A DNA stretch of 64,000 nt from Leucobacter aridicollis (GTDB taxonomy: Bacteria; Actinomycetota; Actinomycetes; Actinomycetales; Microbacteriaceae): the NCBI RefSeq assembly GCF_024399335.1, contig NZ_CP075339.1, positions 496,001-560,000 on the forward strand, given 5' to 3'. Below are positions 36,650 to 46,030 of this stretch, piece by piece (position 1 is the first letter of the stretch; each line of letters opens with the position of its first letter). Made by a program: the position numbers and the translations under genes. The notes beneath the pieces are model-generated. The model did no database searches and was not told where the DNA came from. It saw nothing but the letters and a program-made list of their open reading frames with translations.

Positions 36650-37670
36650 ACCCATCCAGCTCAGCCCAGCTGGCGAGCTTCCGATCCCGCCCGAGCCGGC
36701 GCTGCCGCGCTGGCGTCAGCTCCTCCCGATCGCGATCGTCTTCGTGGTCGCGATCCTCCTCGCGGTGGCCATTCTCACGTACGCGAACCCGGCGCAGCCT
36801 GGCAGTTCCGGATTCTGGGTGATCGTCCGCTCCCGCGCAGCCTCGCTCGGCACGATCGCGCTTGTCGCGGTCTGTCAGGCAGTCGCGACAGTGCTCTTTC
36901 ACACGGCGACGTCGAACAGGATCCTGACCCCGTCGATCCTCGGCTTCGACGCCCTCTACGTGCTCACCCAGACCGCGCTCGTGTATGTCTTCGGTACCGC
37001 AGCGTCTGGCCTCGAGGGAATCCCGAAGATCCTCGCGCAGAGCGGGCTCATGGTGATCTTCGCGACCGCCCTCTACGGGTGGCTGTTCTCGGGCAAGCGC
37101 GCGAACCTGCACCTGCTGCTGCTCGTTGGTGTTGTGCTCGGCATCGGGTTCGGGTCAATCTCGACGTTCATGCAGCGAATGCTCACGCCGAGCGAGTTCG
37201 ACGTGCTCAGCGCGCGACTCTTCGGCAGCATAGGCAACGGCAACATCGAATACCTGCCGTTCGCGGCGACGATTGCGCTCGGGATCCTCGTGTTCGTGTG
37301 GCGCCGCCGCAAGGTCTACGACGTCGTCGCGCTCGGGCGCGACGCCGCGGTCAGCCTCGGCGTGAACTACAGGCGAGAAGTCGTCACGATTCTTGTGCTC
37401 GTCGCCGTGCTCATCTCAGTGTCGGTGACGATGGTGGGGCCGATGACGTTCTACGGCTTCCTCGTCGCGACGCTCGCCTACCAGTTCGCCCGCAATGACT
37501 CGCACGCTGAGATTATCCCGCTCGCGATCGGCATCGGCCTCGTCACCCTCCTGGGCGCGACCTTCGTGCTGAAGCACATCTTCTCGGCCGGCGGCCTCGT
37601 CACCGTGATCATCGAGTTCGCTGGCGGCCTGCTCTTCCTCATCGTCCTGCTCAGAAAGGGGCTGCGTTGA
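36642..37670 (+). CDS. Siderophore ABC transporter permease 2 (FecCD family, FatC/CeuC-like)
   Basis: The protein has 342 residues from GTG 36642, overlapping permease 1 by eight nt. Features are IVRSRAASLGTIALVAVCQAVATVLF, TPSILGFDALYVL and VGPMTFYGFLVATLAYQFA. It is hydrophobic throughout, with about nine helices. The order binding protein, permease, permease, ATPase is a rearrangement of the yclNOPQ-type order. Confidence 0.93.
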   Translation: MREPIQLSPAGELPIPPEPALPRWRQLLPIAIVFVVAILLAVAILTYANPAQPGSSGFWVIVRSRAASLGTIALVAVCQAVATVLFHTATSNRILTPSILGFDALYVLTQTALVYVFGTAASGLEGIPKILAQSGLMVIFATALYGWLFSGKRANLHLLLLVGVVLGIGFGSISTFMQRMLTPSEFDVLSARLFGSIGNGNIEYLPFAATIALGILVFVWRRRKVYDVVALGRDAAVSLGVNYRREVVTILVLVAVLISVSVTMVGPMTFYGFLVATLAYQFARNDSHAEIIPLAIGIGLVTLLGATFVLKHIFSAGGLVTVIIEFAGGLLFLIVLLRKGLR

Positions 37671-38431
37671 TCCAGCTCACCTCCGTCGGCAAAGACTACG
37701 CCGGCAAGCGCGTGCTCGGCCCGATCGACCTCACCATCGAGCCCGGCGGCATCACCGCGCTCATCGGCCCAAACGGCGCCGGCAAGTCGACGATGCTCAC
37801 AATCATCGGCAGGCTGCTCGGGGCCGACGCCGGCACCGTGACCGTCGGCGGGCTCGACGTGACGAAGGCAAAGCCGAAAGAGCTCGCGAAGGTCGTGTCA
37901 ATCCTGCGCCAAGAGAATCACTTCATGGCGCGTCTGACCGTGCGCCAGCTCGTGACGTTCGGCAGGTTCCCGCACTCAGCCGGGCGCACAACCGAGGCTG
38001 ACAGGCGTGCGATTCACGCCGCGATCGCGTTCCTCGACCTCGCGGGCATGGAGGACCGGTTCATCGACGAGCTCTCGGGCGGTCAACGCCAGCGCGCGTT
38101 CGTCGCGATGGTGCTCGCGCAAGACACCGACTACGTGCTGCTCGACGAGCCGCTCACCGGTCTCGACATGCGGCACGCCGCCGGCATGATGCGGCAGTTG
38201 CGTGCTGCCGCAGATGCGCTCGGCAAGACGGTTGTGCTCGTCGTGCACGACGTGAACTTCGCGTCCGCGTACGCCGACAGGATCATCGCGCTCGCCGACG
38301 GTGAGCTCGTGGCGTCGGGTACTCCCGATGAGATCATGACGCCCGAGGTGCTCGAGCGCGTCTTCGGCACCGAGGTCGAGGTCATCGAGCACGCGGGGAA
38401 CAAGGTCGCGATCTACTACAGGGTGGAGTGA
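37667..38431 (+). CDS. Siderophore ABC transporter ATP-binding protein
   Basis: The protein has 254 residues. The start is TTG 37667, overlapping the permease stop as TTGA. Walker A is GPNGAGKST, the Q-loop region LRQENHFMARLTV, the signature LSGGQRQRAF, Walker B VLLDEPLTGLD, and the switch histidine VVHDVNFA. It energises uptake of the ferric siderophore. The gene ends at a repeat-filled convergent gap before purQ. Confidence 0.95.
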   Translation: MIQLTSVGKDYAGKRVLGPIDLTIEPGGITALIGPNGAGKSTMLTIIGRLLGADAGTVTVGGLDVTKAKPKELAKVVSILRQENHFMARLTVRQLVTFGRFPHSAGRTTEADRRAIHAAIAFLDLAGMEDRFIDELSGGQRQRAFVAMVLAQDTDYVLLDEPLTGLDMRHAAGMMRQLRAAADALGKTVVLVVHDVNFASAYADRIIALADGELVASGTPDEIMTPEVLERVFGTEVEVIEHAGNKVAIYYRVE

Positions 38432-38770
38432 CCCGCGAGGCGCAGGCGAGGCGCCTGGCCCGTGCCTGGCCCGGGCCTGGCCTGCGCCTGGCCCGTGCCT
38501 GGCCCGCGGCTGGCCCGTTCCTGGCCTGCGCCTGGCCTGGCCCGCGCCTGGCCCGTTCCGTGCCTGGCCCAGCCCGCAAAACAGGCCCATTTCTGCAAGA
38601 CAACCTGTTCCCGACGGTAGGGAAGGGGTGATCCTGCGACGAACGACCTCTGTGGCGGACTCGCCGGTCGGAACGGCGCTGGAGTGCGCGAAAGGCCGGG
38701 GGAGCGTGGTGCTCCGCCCGGCCTTTCGAATCGGTGGGCGCCGCGTCGGCGGTGCCCGTGTCGGGCCGCG
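38432..38770. repeat. Convergent gap with 10-bp CCTGGCCCG-type repeats and terminator (ATPase/purQ)
   Basis: This 339-bp gap has no gene. From about 38450 to 38570 it consists of degenerate copies of a 10-bp unit close to GCCTGGCCCG. TCTGCAAGACA at 38592-38602 is shared with the tmk/hemA gap. A strong hairpin (38689-38728) sits next to purQ. Open frames across the repeats are GC-bias artefacts. Confidence 0.8.
38689..38728. terminator. Strong hairpin terminator downstream of purQ
   Basis: A 12-bp outer stem (CGAAAGGCCGGG 38689-38700 with 38717-38728) and a 5-bp inner stem (38701-38705 with 38711-38715) are separated by one bulged G. Each outer arm carries an A- or T-rich end (AAAGG/CCTTT), which suits termination in both directions. 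Confidence 0.85.
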
Positions 38771-39474
<704 letters not shown>

Positions 39475-39475
<1 letters not shown>

Positions 39476-39741
39476 TAGCGTGCCTCGACAGCGACGCCGT
39501 CGACCGAGATCGCTACGACGTCCTCGATGACCGAGTTCGAGAGGATCTCGTCTGCCATCTGGCGAACCTCTGCGAGCACCTCTTCAGTAACCTCGCCCTG
39601 CACGGTGAGCTCGAAGCGCTTACCGATGCGCACGTTCTCAAACTTGCCGTGACCGAGGCGCTCAAGCGCTCCCGTCGTCGCCTTACCCTGGGGGTCGAGG
39701 AGTTCGGCCTTGGGCATGACATCAACAACAATCGTGGGCAA
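39475..39741 (-). CDS. purS: Phosphoribosylformylglycinamidine synthase subunit PurS
   Basis: This 88-residue subunit bridges PurQ and PurL in the three-part FGAM synthase. Typical segments are [31 protein letters not shown] and [13 protein letters not shown]. The start is a TTG at 39741-39739 with TGGAGG about 8 nt upstream on the minus strand. It is the first gene of the purSQ pair. Confidence 0.96.
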
Positions 39742-39832
39742 GGAGTGCCTCCAGGTTCGCGAAATAAACGGGATGCGTACCGGATAAGTCTACCCGCAGC
39801 GGCGGTCTCGTGCTGGGCCCGGCGGCAATAGG

Positions 39833-39866
39833 CGAGGCCTGACCGCGGAAACGCAGTCAGGCCTCG
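39833..39866. terminator. Hairpin terminator downstream of the nitrilase gene
   Basis: A perfect 11-bp stem (CGAGGCCTGAC 39833-39843 with 39856-39866) has a 12-nt loop and lies just past the nitrilase stop on the minus strand. Confidence 0.75.
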
Positions 39867-39876
39867 ACGCGCTTGG

Positions 39877-40800
39877 TCAAGCGTTGAAGCTGACCGGCTC
39901 AGAGGCGCGCGTATTCACGTCGAGCGAGAATACATCTGGGCGCGCGTAGTGGCCCACCGGATCGAAATCGAGGTGCGAGCGCCGCTTGACGTCGAGATCA
40001 ATGTCGGCGTACAGCACCGCTTCCTTGCCGAACACCGGCCCAGCGAGGATCTGGCCAGCGGGGTCGATGATCACGCTGCCGCCGCGCATGAAGACGTCAC
40101 CGCCCGTTGGCTCGATGTCGACTGAGTGCTCTGGCGGGAACTCGTCGCGCGTGATGTATTGACACGCTGAGAGTACGAACACGCGCCCTTCGAGTGCCAC
40201 GTGCGTCATTGTCGCCTGCCAGGTGTCACGATCGTCAGCTGTCGGAGCGCAGTAGATCTGGGTTCCCTTGGCGTACATTGCCTGACGCATGAGCGGCATG
40301 TAGTTCTCCCAGCAGATCACCGAGCCGACCCTGCCTGCGGGGATATCCATAGTGTCGAGAGTTGACCCGTCGCCGAAGCCCCACACGAGGCGTTCGGTTC
40401 CCGTCGGCATGAGCTTGCGGTGGTTGCCGACCAGCCCGTCCTCGGGGTGGATGAGGAGGGCGGTGCAGTAGAGGGTGTTGCCGAGGCGCTCGATCACGCC
40501 GATCACAACCGCGACCCCGTGTTCCGCCGCCGCCTCGGTGAGTCGGCGTACCTCGGGGCCATCGAGGGTCACAGCCCCCGCGGCGTAGCGGGCGTACTCC
40601 TCGCGCCCTCCCTCCGTGCGGATCCCGATCGCAGCACCGTAACTGGTGCCCTTCGGGTAGCCGCCGATGAACGCCTCAGGGAAGACGACGAGTTCTGCCC
40701 CGCTCGCCGCGACCTCGGCGATGTATCGCACCGCCTTGTCAGTTGACGCCTCCGAGTCGAACACCACAGAGGATGCCTGCACTACAGCTACTTTGCTCAT
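39877..40800 (-). CDS. Nitrilase-family carbon-nitrogen hydrolase
   Basis: This 307-residue enzyme has the catalytic triad Glu42 (FPEAFIGGYP), Lys129 (GNHRKLMPTGTE) and Cys163 (VICWENYMP). The GGYPKG and CWENYMP strings are typical of true nitrilases and cyanide hydratase-like enzymes rather than amidases of the NIT/CPA group. It would hydrolyse an organic nitrile to the acid plus ammonia in the cytoplasm. A strong AAGGAGG precedes the ATG. An MFS transporter starts upstream on the same strand, 24 nt away, so substrate uptake may be linked. Confidence 0.9.
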   Translation of the reverse strand: MSKVAVVQASSVVFDSEASTDKAVRYIAEVAASGAELVVFPEAFIGGYPKGTSYGAAIGIRTEGGREEYARYAAGAVTLDGPEVRRLTEAAAEHGVAVVIGVIERLGNTLYCTALLIHPEDGLVGNHRKLMPTGTERLVWGFGDGSTLDTMDIPAGRVGSVICWENYMPLMRQAMYAKGTQIYCAPTADDRDTWQATMTHVALEGRVFVLSACQYITRDEFPPEHSVDIEPTGGDVFMRGGSVIIDPAGQILAGPVFGKEAVLYADIDLDVKRRSHLDFDPVGHYARPDVFSLDVNTRASEPVSFNA

Positions 40801-40824
40801 AATCTGCCTCCTTGAAGCCTCACC

Positions 40825-42150
40825 CTAGCCGTGGGTGATATCGACGTGCCTGGTTTCCTTGAGCATCGGCAGCAAAACCGCCAGCGCAACCGCGGCGACA
40901 GCCATCACGTAGAACGCCGGTGAGACGAGCGAGCCCGTGTTCGCGACGAGGGCTGCTGCGATGAGGGGGCCGGGACCCGCGAGTGCCGCGTAGGCGACGT
41001 TGTAGCCGATGGCAGACCCAGTCGAGCGCACCGAGGCCGGGAACACCTCGACGAGCAGCACATTGTTCATCACCGCGCAGCACGCTACGAAGAACGAGAA
41101 GACGACGAGGCCGAGGAAGGCGAGGACGGGTTTCCCGGTGTTCATAAGCATGAACGCGGGGAGCGCCCAGACAAGGAGGCCGACGATGCCCGTGATGAGT
41201 ACGGGCTTGCGTCCAATCCGGTCGGAGATGATGCCGACGAGTGGGTTAAACCCGACGTAGATCACGATTGCTGCGCCCGTTGCGAGCAGCGACTGCATGC
41301 GATCCATGCCGACGGCGCCTGTGAGATGGTTGTTCGCGTAGGTCACAAAGTAGTAGAGACTCACGCCGAAGATGCCGGAGAACGCGAGTGTCATGATGAA
41401 CGCGCGTGCCTTCAGGCCGAAGCTCGTCGGTTCAACCGTGTTGTTCGCGCGCTTGCGCTCGAGTTCCTCGTAGACCGGAGTGTCGTCGAGCTTACGGCGA
41501 ATGTAGACGGCGACGCCCGCCATGACGATTGAGAGGATGAACGGCACGCGCCAGCCCCAGCTCGCCAGCGACTCTTCGGGCATGACTGCCTGCAGTAGCG
41601 CGGCGGTCAGCGTTCCGACGAGGAATGCGAGACCGGCCGTCGCAGTCACGATGCTCGCGAAGAGACCGCGCTTTGCCTTGGGCGCGCTCTCGCCGATGTA
41701 TGCGGCGGCGCTCGTCCATTCACCGCCAACCATCGCGCCCTGCAGCAGTCGGAGAATCACGACGATGATCGGTGCCGCGACGCCGATGGTCTCGTAAGAG
41801 GGTGTGAGTCCGATGAGCGCGGTGATGATGCCCATGCCGAGGACCGTGATGATGAGCACGGTGCGGCGGCCGAACTTGTCGCCGATCGGTCCGAGGAAGA
41901 GTGCGCCGACCGGGCGCGAGATGAACCCGACAGCGAATACCGCGAGCGAGGACAGCATCTCGGCTGTTGGGTCGCCAGACGGGAAGAACTGTGCGCCGAT
42001 GATTGCGGCGAAGTAGCCGTAGATGGCGAAGTCGAACCATTCCATGAAATTGCCAATGCCGACGGCGGCGAGTCGCTTCTGTCGGTCGGCGCGTGGAAGG
42101 TCGAGAAGTTCGGTGTCACTGCGCGACACGGTCGCGGATTGCTCCTGCAT
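40825..42150 (-). CDS. MFS transporter, metabolite:H+ symporter type
   Basis: This 441-residue, 12-helix transporter starts at ATG 42150, chosen for AAAGGAG on the minus strand 7 nt upstream. The segment GNFMEWFDFAIYGYFA and the loop 2-3 motif GPIGDKFGRRTVL mark the MHS family (ProP/ShiA-like), which imports organic acids or osmolytes with protons. It is upstream of the nitrilase and divergent from a LysR regulator, the likely controller. The substrate is unknown, possibly an aromatic acid or nitrile-containing acid. Confidence 0.88.
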   Translation of the reverse strand: MQEQSATVSRSDTELLDLPRADRQKRLAAVGIGNFMEWFDFAIYGYFAAIIGAQFFPSGDPTAEMLSSLAVFAVGFISRPVGALFLGPIGDKFGRRTVLIITVLGMGIITALIGLTPSYETIGVAAPIIVVILRLLQGAMVGGEWTSAAAYIGESAPKAKRGLFASIVTATAGLAFLVGTLTAALLQAVMPEESLASWGWRVPFILSIVMAGVAVYIRRKLDDTPVYEELERKRANNTVEPTSFGLKARAFIMTLAFSGIFGVSLYYFVTYANNHLTGAVGMDRMQSLLATGAAIVIYVGFNPLVGIISDRIGRKPVLITGIVGLLVWALPAFMLMNTGKPVLAFLGLVVFSFFVACCAVMNNVLLVEVFPASVRSTGSAIGYNVAYAALAGPGPLIAAALVANTGSLVSPAFYVMAVAAVALAVLLPMLKETRHVDITHG

Positions 42151-42229
42151 GTGAGAGCTCCTTTGTTCTCTGCGTGGATAGCTACCAAGCAACTTTGCAG
42201 CGCACAGAGGACGCAGTCAAATTAATGAT

Positions 42230-42235
42230 TAGTAT
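42230..42235 (+). promoter_or_regulatory. Putative -10 (TAGTAT) for leaderless lysR-type gene
   Basis: TAGTAT ends 7 nt before ATG 42243, with no ribosome binding site. The 92-bp divergent gap with the MFS gene should also hold the LysR operator, but no clear T-N11-A palindrome was settled on. Confidence 0.5.
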
Positions 42236-42242
42236 GTGCAGT

Positions 42243-43157
42243 ATGAATTCAATTGATCTTAGGCGCGTTGACCTCAATCTGCTCGTCGTGTTTCACGCAC
42301 TCATGCACGAGGGGAGCGTGACGCGCGCGGCGGTGAAGCTGAGCCTGACCCAGAGTGCGGTGAGCGCGGCGCTCGCGCGGCTGCGAACGTTGTTCGAGGA
42401 TCCGCTGTTCGAGCGCTCACGCACTGGGATGCTGCCGACTTGGCGCGCTCTCGAGATCTCGGGCCGCTTGGGCCCCGCGCTCTCGTCGATTGCCGACGTG
42501 ATCTTCGACGAGCCCGAGTTTGAACCGACCGCAAGCACCAGGGTGATACACCTTGCAATGTCGGACGACCTCGAGATTGTGCTCGCACCGTGGCTCGCGC
42601 TGAAGAAGATTGAGCTTGGGTGGACGGTCGAGTTCGCCATCCACCAGACCAACAGCACGCTCTGGCGAGAGAGCGTCGAGAGCGCTCGCACCGACATTGC
42701 GCTCACCATGTCCCCAGGCCAGCTGTCAGCTGATCTGCGGGCCGAGCCGCTGTTCTCCGGCGGCTATCTCTGCCTTTACAACCCTGAGCTGCTCGAGTTC
42801 TCCGAGCCGATCACCTATGACGAGTACATCGCAGCAGATCACGTGCGTGTCTCGTACGACGTGCAGCGTGGCTGGGTCGACGATCTGCTCGCCGCGCGCG
42901 GGCACAAGCGGAAAACGGTGTGCGCAATCAGCCACTTCTCCGGGCTCGGGACGCTCCTGACGCGCGTGCCTGCAATCGCTACCTTTCCGGAGCACGCAGC
43001 GCGCGGAATTGCGAGCTCAACCGGCCTCAAAGTGTGCCCGACTCCGCTGCAGGCGCCACGATTTACGATCTCCGCGATCTGGAATACGCGGGTCGATGGC
43101 TCACCCGAAAACGCCTGGCTGCGGAGGCTGCTCGGGGAGTTCGCCCAGACCGTGTAG
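42243..43157 (+). CDS. LysR-family transcriptional regulator
   Basis: The protein has 304 residues from ATG 42243. The winged HTH is near the N-terminus (VDLNLLVVFHALMHEGSVTRAA and LSLTQSAVSAALARLR), followed by the PLFERSRTGMLPT wing and a C-terminal effector-binding fold. The opening resembles the NodD/NahR subgroup, which often responds to aromatic compounds. Its placement between the divergent MFS-nitrilase pair and the downstream catabolic genes suggests it controls one or both. Confidence 0.9.
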   Translation: MNSIDLRRVDLNLLVVFHALMHEGSVTRAAVKLSLTQSAVSAALARLRTLFEDPLFERSRTGMLPTWRALEISGRLGPALSSIADVIFDEPEFEPTASTRVIHLAMSDDLEIVLAPWLALKKIELGWTVEFAIHQTNSTLWRESVESARTDIALTMSPGQLSADLRAEPLFSGGYLCLYNPELLEFSEPITYDEYIAADHVRVSYDVQRGWVDDLLAARGHKRKTVCAISHFSGLGTLLTRVPAIATFPEHAARGIASSTGLKVCPTPLQAPRFTISAIWNTRVDGSPENAWLRRLLGEFAQTV

Positions 43158-43200
43158 CTGGGGGAGTCCGCGCGAGCGGGCTTGAGTTTTTTCAAATCTT

Positions 43201-43216
43201 CGTAATATCGTAATAC
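43201..43216 (+). promoter_or_regulatory. CGTAATAT direct repeat / promoter upstream of gntR-type gene
   Basis: CGTAATAT and CGTAATAC are directly adjacent (43201-43208, 43209-43216). TAATAC at 43211-43216 could be the -10, so the repeat may be an autoregulatory operator of the GntR protein. Confidence 0.45.
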
Positions 43217-43230
43217 CGGATGAAGGGACC

Positions 43231-43890
43231 ATGGCAATGCTGAAACAGGCCGCACCGCTGCGAGAGCAGGCGGTTACGATCTTGCGTGAGCGCATCGTGA
43301 GGGGCGAGCTGCAAGCTGGCCAGCGGCTCATCGAGCGAGTGCTGGTCGAGGAGCTCGACGTGAGCAGGACCGTCGTACGCGAGGCTCTGCGACAACTCGA
43401 ATCCGAGCGCCTCATCCGCATTGAGCCGCATGTTGGTCCGCTTGTCGAGGAACTTACCGCTGAGGAGGCCAGGCAGCTCTACGAGGTGCGCGCAGCGCTC
43501 GAGGGCGCCGCGGCGCGCCTCGCCGCCGAACACCGAACCGACGCGGAGCTGCGCGAGCTCCACGAGGCGCTCCTGCACATCGACGAGCACTTCGAACCAT
43601 TTGACGAGCTGCTCGCGGCGAAGGAGAGGTTCTACGCCGCACTCATCGCCGCGAGCCACAACCAGATCATCGGCGAACAGCTCGCTGGCGTGCAGGCGCG
43701 TATCAGTCAGCTGCGTCGGGTGACACTGCAGCAGCCGAGCCGGGGGCGCCAGATGGTTGGCGAGCTCCAGCGCGTTGTCAACGCCGTCGCCGCGCGCGAC
43801 CGAGATGCCGCGTTCGCGGCGAGTATCGAGCACGTTTCCGCAGCGGCACAGATCGCCGCGGCGCACTTTCAGGAACAACCGGAGGAATAG
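43231..43890 (+). CDS. GntR-family (FadR/FCD) transcriptional regulator
   Basis: This 219-residue protein has an N-terminal winged helix (LREQAVTILRERIVRGELQAGQRLIERVL, then LDVSRTVVREALRQLESERLI) and a C-terminal all-helical FCD domain. The metal/ligand-binding pattern is only partly recognisable (YEVRAALEGAAARLAAEHR). FCD regulators respond to small organic acids. Its stop abuts the start of the dehydrogenase gene, so it appears to be the first gene and local regulator of a six-gene operon. Confidence 0.9.
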   Translation: MAMLKQAAPLREQAVTILRERIVRGELQAGQRLIERVLVEELDVSRTVVREALRQLESERLIRIEPHVGPLVEELTAEEARQLYEVRAALEGAAARLAAEHRTDAELRELHEALLHIDEHFEPFDELLAAKERFYAALIAASHNQIIGEQLAGVQARISQLRRVTLQQPSRGRQMVGELQRVVNAVAARDRDAAFAASIEHVSAAAQIAAAHFQEQPEE

Positions 43891-44781
43891 ATGCCAACAA
43901 CCCTGTTCATCGGACTCGGGCGGATGGGCCGACCAATGGTCGCGCACATCGCGCCGCTGTTTGCGACCGCTGTGTACGACATCGTCAGCGAGACAGTTGT
44001 GGCAGTTGCGGCCGAAGTCGGGGCAGAACCACGCCACGATCTTGCCGATCTCGCTGACGTTGAGACGGTGATCCTCATGGCTCCGACGAGCGCGCACGTC
44101 GAATCGGTGCTGCTTGAATCAGGGGTGCTTGACCGGCTGGCCGCTGGCGCGCTGATCATCGATATGGGATCGAGCGTGCCAGCGAGCACGCGGCGACTCT
44201 CCGAGCTTGCGGCGGCCCGCGGCATTGACTACGTTGATGCGCCGGTTTCAGGCGGGATCGCAAAGGCAGAGACCGGCGAACTCGCGATGCTCGTTGGCGG
44301 CACCCCGTCCGCGATTGAGCGCGCCAGGCCTTACCTTGAAGCTGTCGGGGCCGACATTGTTGTCGTGGGCGACAGCGGTGCGGGCCACGCGGCGAAGTCG
44401 ATTAACAACCTCGTGAGCGCGGCGAACCAGGCAATCGTGAACGAGGCGCTGATCCGCGCAGGTGTCGCCGGCATCGCGCCCGAGCGCATGGTCGCTGTGC
44501 TCAACTCATCGACCGGCATGAGCCAGGCAAGCTCAGTGAAGTTCCCGAGGCACGTGCTCACCGGCGCGTACGACTCGCGGTTCGCATTCGACCTCATGCT
44601 CAAAGACATCGGAATCGCCATGGGCATCGAAGCCCCCGCGACCTCAACGCCGCTGTCCAGCGCGGTCTATGAACTACTCACCGCCGGGCGGCAGCTGCTC
44701 GGTGAGAACCCAGACCACACAGAAATCACCAGGGTGTACGAGCGCACGTTCAACACCCCTATCATCGAGGAGCAGCAGTGA
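43891..44781 (+). CDS. Beta-hydroxyacid dehydrogenase (3-hydroxyisobutyrate dehydrogenase family)
   Basis: This 296-residue NAD(P)-dependent enzyme has the Rossmann motif GLGRMGRPM at the N-terminus, the substrate-binding DAPVSGGIAKAETG, and the catalytic Lys169 in GHAAKSINNLV. Family members oxidise or reduce 3-hydroxyacids such as 3-hydroxyisobutyrate, tartronate semialdehyde or related lactate-like compounds. It lies directly between the GntR regulator (0-nt gap) and the decarboxylase-like gene (4-nt overlap). The exact substrate cannot be read from sequence. Confidence 0.85.
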   Translation: MPTTLFIGLGRMGRPMVAHIAPLFATAVYDIVSETVVAVAAEVGAEPRHDLADLADVETVILMAPTSAHVESVLLESGVLDRLAAGALIIDMGSSVPASTRRLSELAAARGIDYVDAPVSGGIAKAETGELAMLVGGTPSAIERARPYLEAVGADIVVVGDSGAGHAAKSINNLVSAANQAIVNEALIRAGVAGIAPERMVAVLNSSTGMSQASSVKFPRHVLTGAYDSRFAFDLMLKDIGIAMGIEAPATSTPLSSAVYELLTAGRQLLGENPDHTEITRVYERTFNTPIIEEQQ

Positions 44782-45200
44782 CCGACACGACCACCAATCC
44801 GCAAGACTACATCGACGACATGGCGCGCAAGCGCGGCTATGTGCTCGACTACCACAAGGTTATGGCCAAGCACGATTTCGAGGTGCTGCAGGCAGCAAAC
44901 GGGCTCGTCTCAGCCGCGTACCTTGACCAGCGCAGCCTTGACCGGAAGACCAAGGAGCTCATCTTTATCGTCTCGCTCACGGTGATGCGCGCGGCGAAGG
45001 GACACATCCAGTCGCACATTCGGGTGGCGCTCGACCTCGGCGTGACGCCGCAGGAGATCCTTGAAGCGATTGAGATCTCACTGCCCGAGGCGGGAATCGT
45101 TGCGTTCCAGGCCGGGTTCGATGCGTGGCGAGAGGTCGTCGGCGCCGATGGGATCGAACCTACGGTCGCGGTGCACGAGGGCGGATCGGGCGCGCAGTAG
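44778..45200 (+). CDS. Carboxymuconolactone decarboxylase-family protein
   Basis: The protein has 140 residues from GTG 44778, overlapping the previous stop as GTGA. It shows the CMD helical fold: LDQRSLDRKTKELIFIVSLTVMRAAKGHIQSHIRVALDLG and PQEILEAIEIS. The CxxC redox pair of AhpD-like members is absent (AAKGHIQSH), which favours a decarboxylase or structural role rather than peroxidase. Neighbouring lactonase-like and hydrolase genes are consistent with a ring-cleavage or lactone pathway. Confidence 0.8.
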   Translation: MTDTTTNPQDYIDDMARKRGYVLDYHKVMAKHDFEVLQAANGLVSAAYLDQRSLDRKTKELIFIVSLTVMRAAKGHIQSHIRVALDLGVTPQEILEAIEISLPEAGIVAFQAGFDAWREVVGADGIEPTVAVHEGGSGAQ

Positions 45201-45223
45201 CGCACTGAGGGCACGATAGCGGG

Positions 45224-46030
45224 ATGGCGATGATGGCACCCACCGAGTGGGAAATCTTTGTGGTGAAGCACGGCACACGTGCAACGGCGCGCAGTGAGGT
45301 GTTCCTAAACTACGGCTTCTATGGCGAGCCCGACGGTGAGTACACCGTCGACTACTACTTCTGGGTTCTCCGCAGCGGCGACAGCGTGATCCACATCGAT
45401 ACCGGGTACTCGGCGGCGGGTGCCAAGAAACGCGGCCGCGAGGTGCTCATAGACCCGCTACAGGCGCTCGCTCAGCTCGGGATGCCGGCTGATGCTGGCC
45501 ACCCGGTCGTCGTGACACACGCGCACTATGACCACATCGGAAACCTCGCGGCGTTCACACGCTCGCCAATCCACATCGCGCGCGCAGAGCTCGAGTTTTG
45601 GCGCAGTGACATCGGTTCACGGCCGCTGTTTTCGCACTACGGCGACAGTGAGGAGATCGCGCACCTGAGCGAGGCGGAGGCGCAAGGCCGACTGAAAGTG
45701 GTCGACGGCCACGCCGAAATTGCGCCTGGCGTCGAACTCATCGAGCTTGGCGGGCACACTCCGGGGCAGCTCGTGGTGCGTGTGGTGACGAGTATCGGAA
45801 CGGTCATTCTCGCCGCTGACGCCGCGCACTTCCAGGAGGAGCTTGAACGGGACATGCTGTTTCAATCGATGGCCGACCTGCCGGGCTCATACCGCGCGCT
45901 CGATTGGCTCAGGGCGCAGGAGGGTGCGGTGATCGTGACTGGCCACGACGCCTCGGAACTCGGCAGATTCTCACCCCTCGCAGGCCCGCTTGCTGGGCTG
46001 GTCGCCACTATCGGGTCCCCCGATGCGTGA
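45224..46030 (+). CDS. Metallo-beta-lactamase-fold hydrolase (AHL lactonase-like)
   Basis: This 268-residue protein has the dinuclear zinc motif THAHYDHIGN (His99, His101, Asp103, His104), then GGHTPGQ, DAAHF and a final TGHD. The layout and length resemble AiiA-type N-acyl-homoserine lactonases, which open lactone rings. The operon context suggests a catabolic lactone as the substrate, although quorum-signal degradation is possible. No signal peptide is seen, so it is cytoplasmic. Confidence 0.82.
   Translation: MAMMAPTEWEIFVVKHGTRATARSEVFLNYGFYGEPDGEYTVDYYFWVLRSGDSVIHIDTGYSAAGAKKRGREVLIDPLQALAQLGMPADAGHPVVVTHAHYDHIGNLAAFTRSPIHIARAELEFWRSDIGSRPLFSHYGDSEEIAHLSEAEAQGRLKVVDGHAEIAPGVELIELGGHTPGQLVVRVVTSIGTVILAADAAHFQEELERDMLFQSMADLPGSYRALDWLRAQEGAVIVTGHDASELGRFSPLAGPLAGLVATIGSPDA

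Noticed and set aside
38416..38603. Possible small proteins in the 38.4-38.6 kb repeat region
   Set aside because: Frames consist of repeated ARPGPG-like strings from a 10-bp DNA repeat, with no ribosome binding site.
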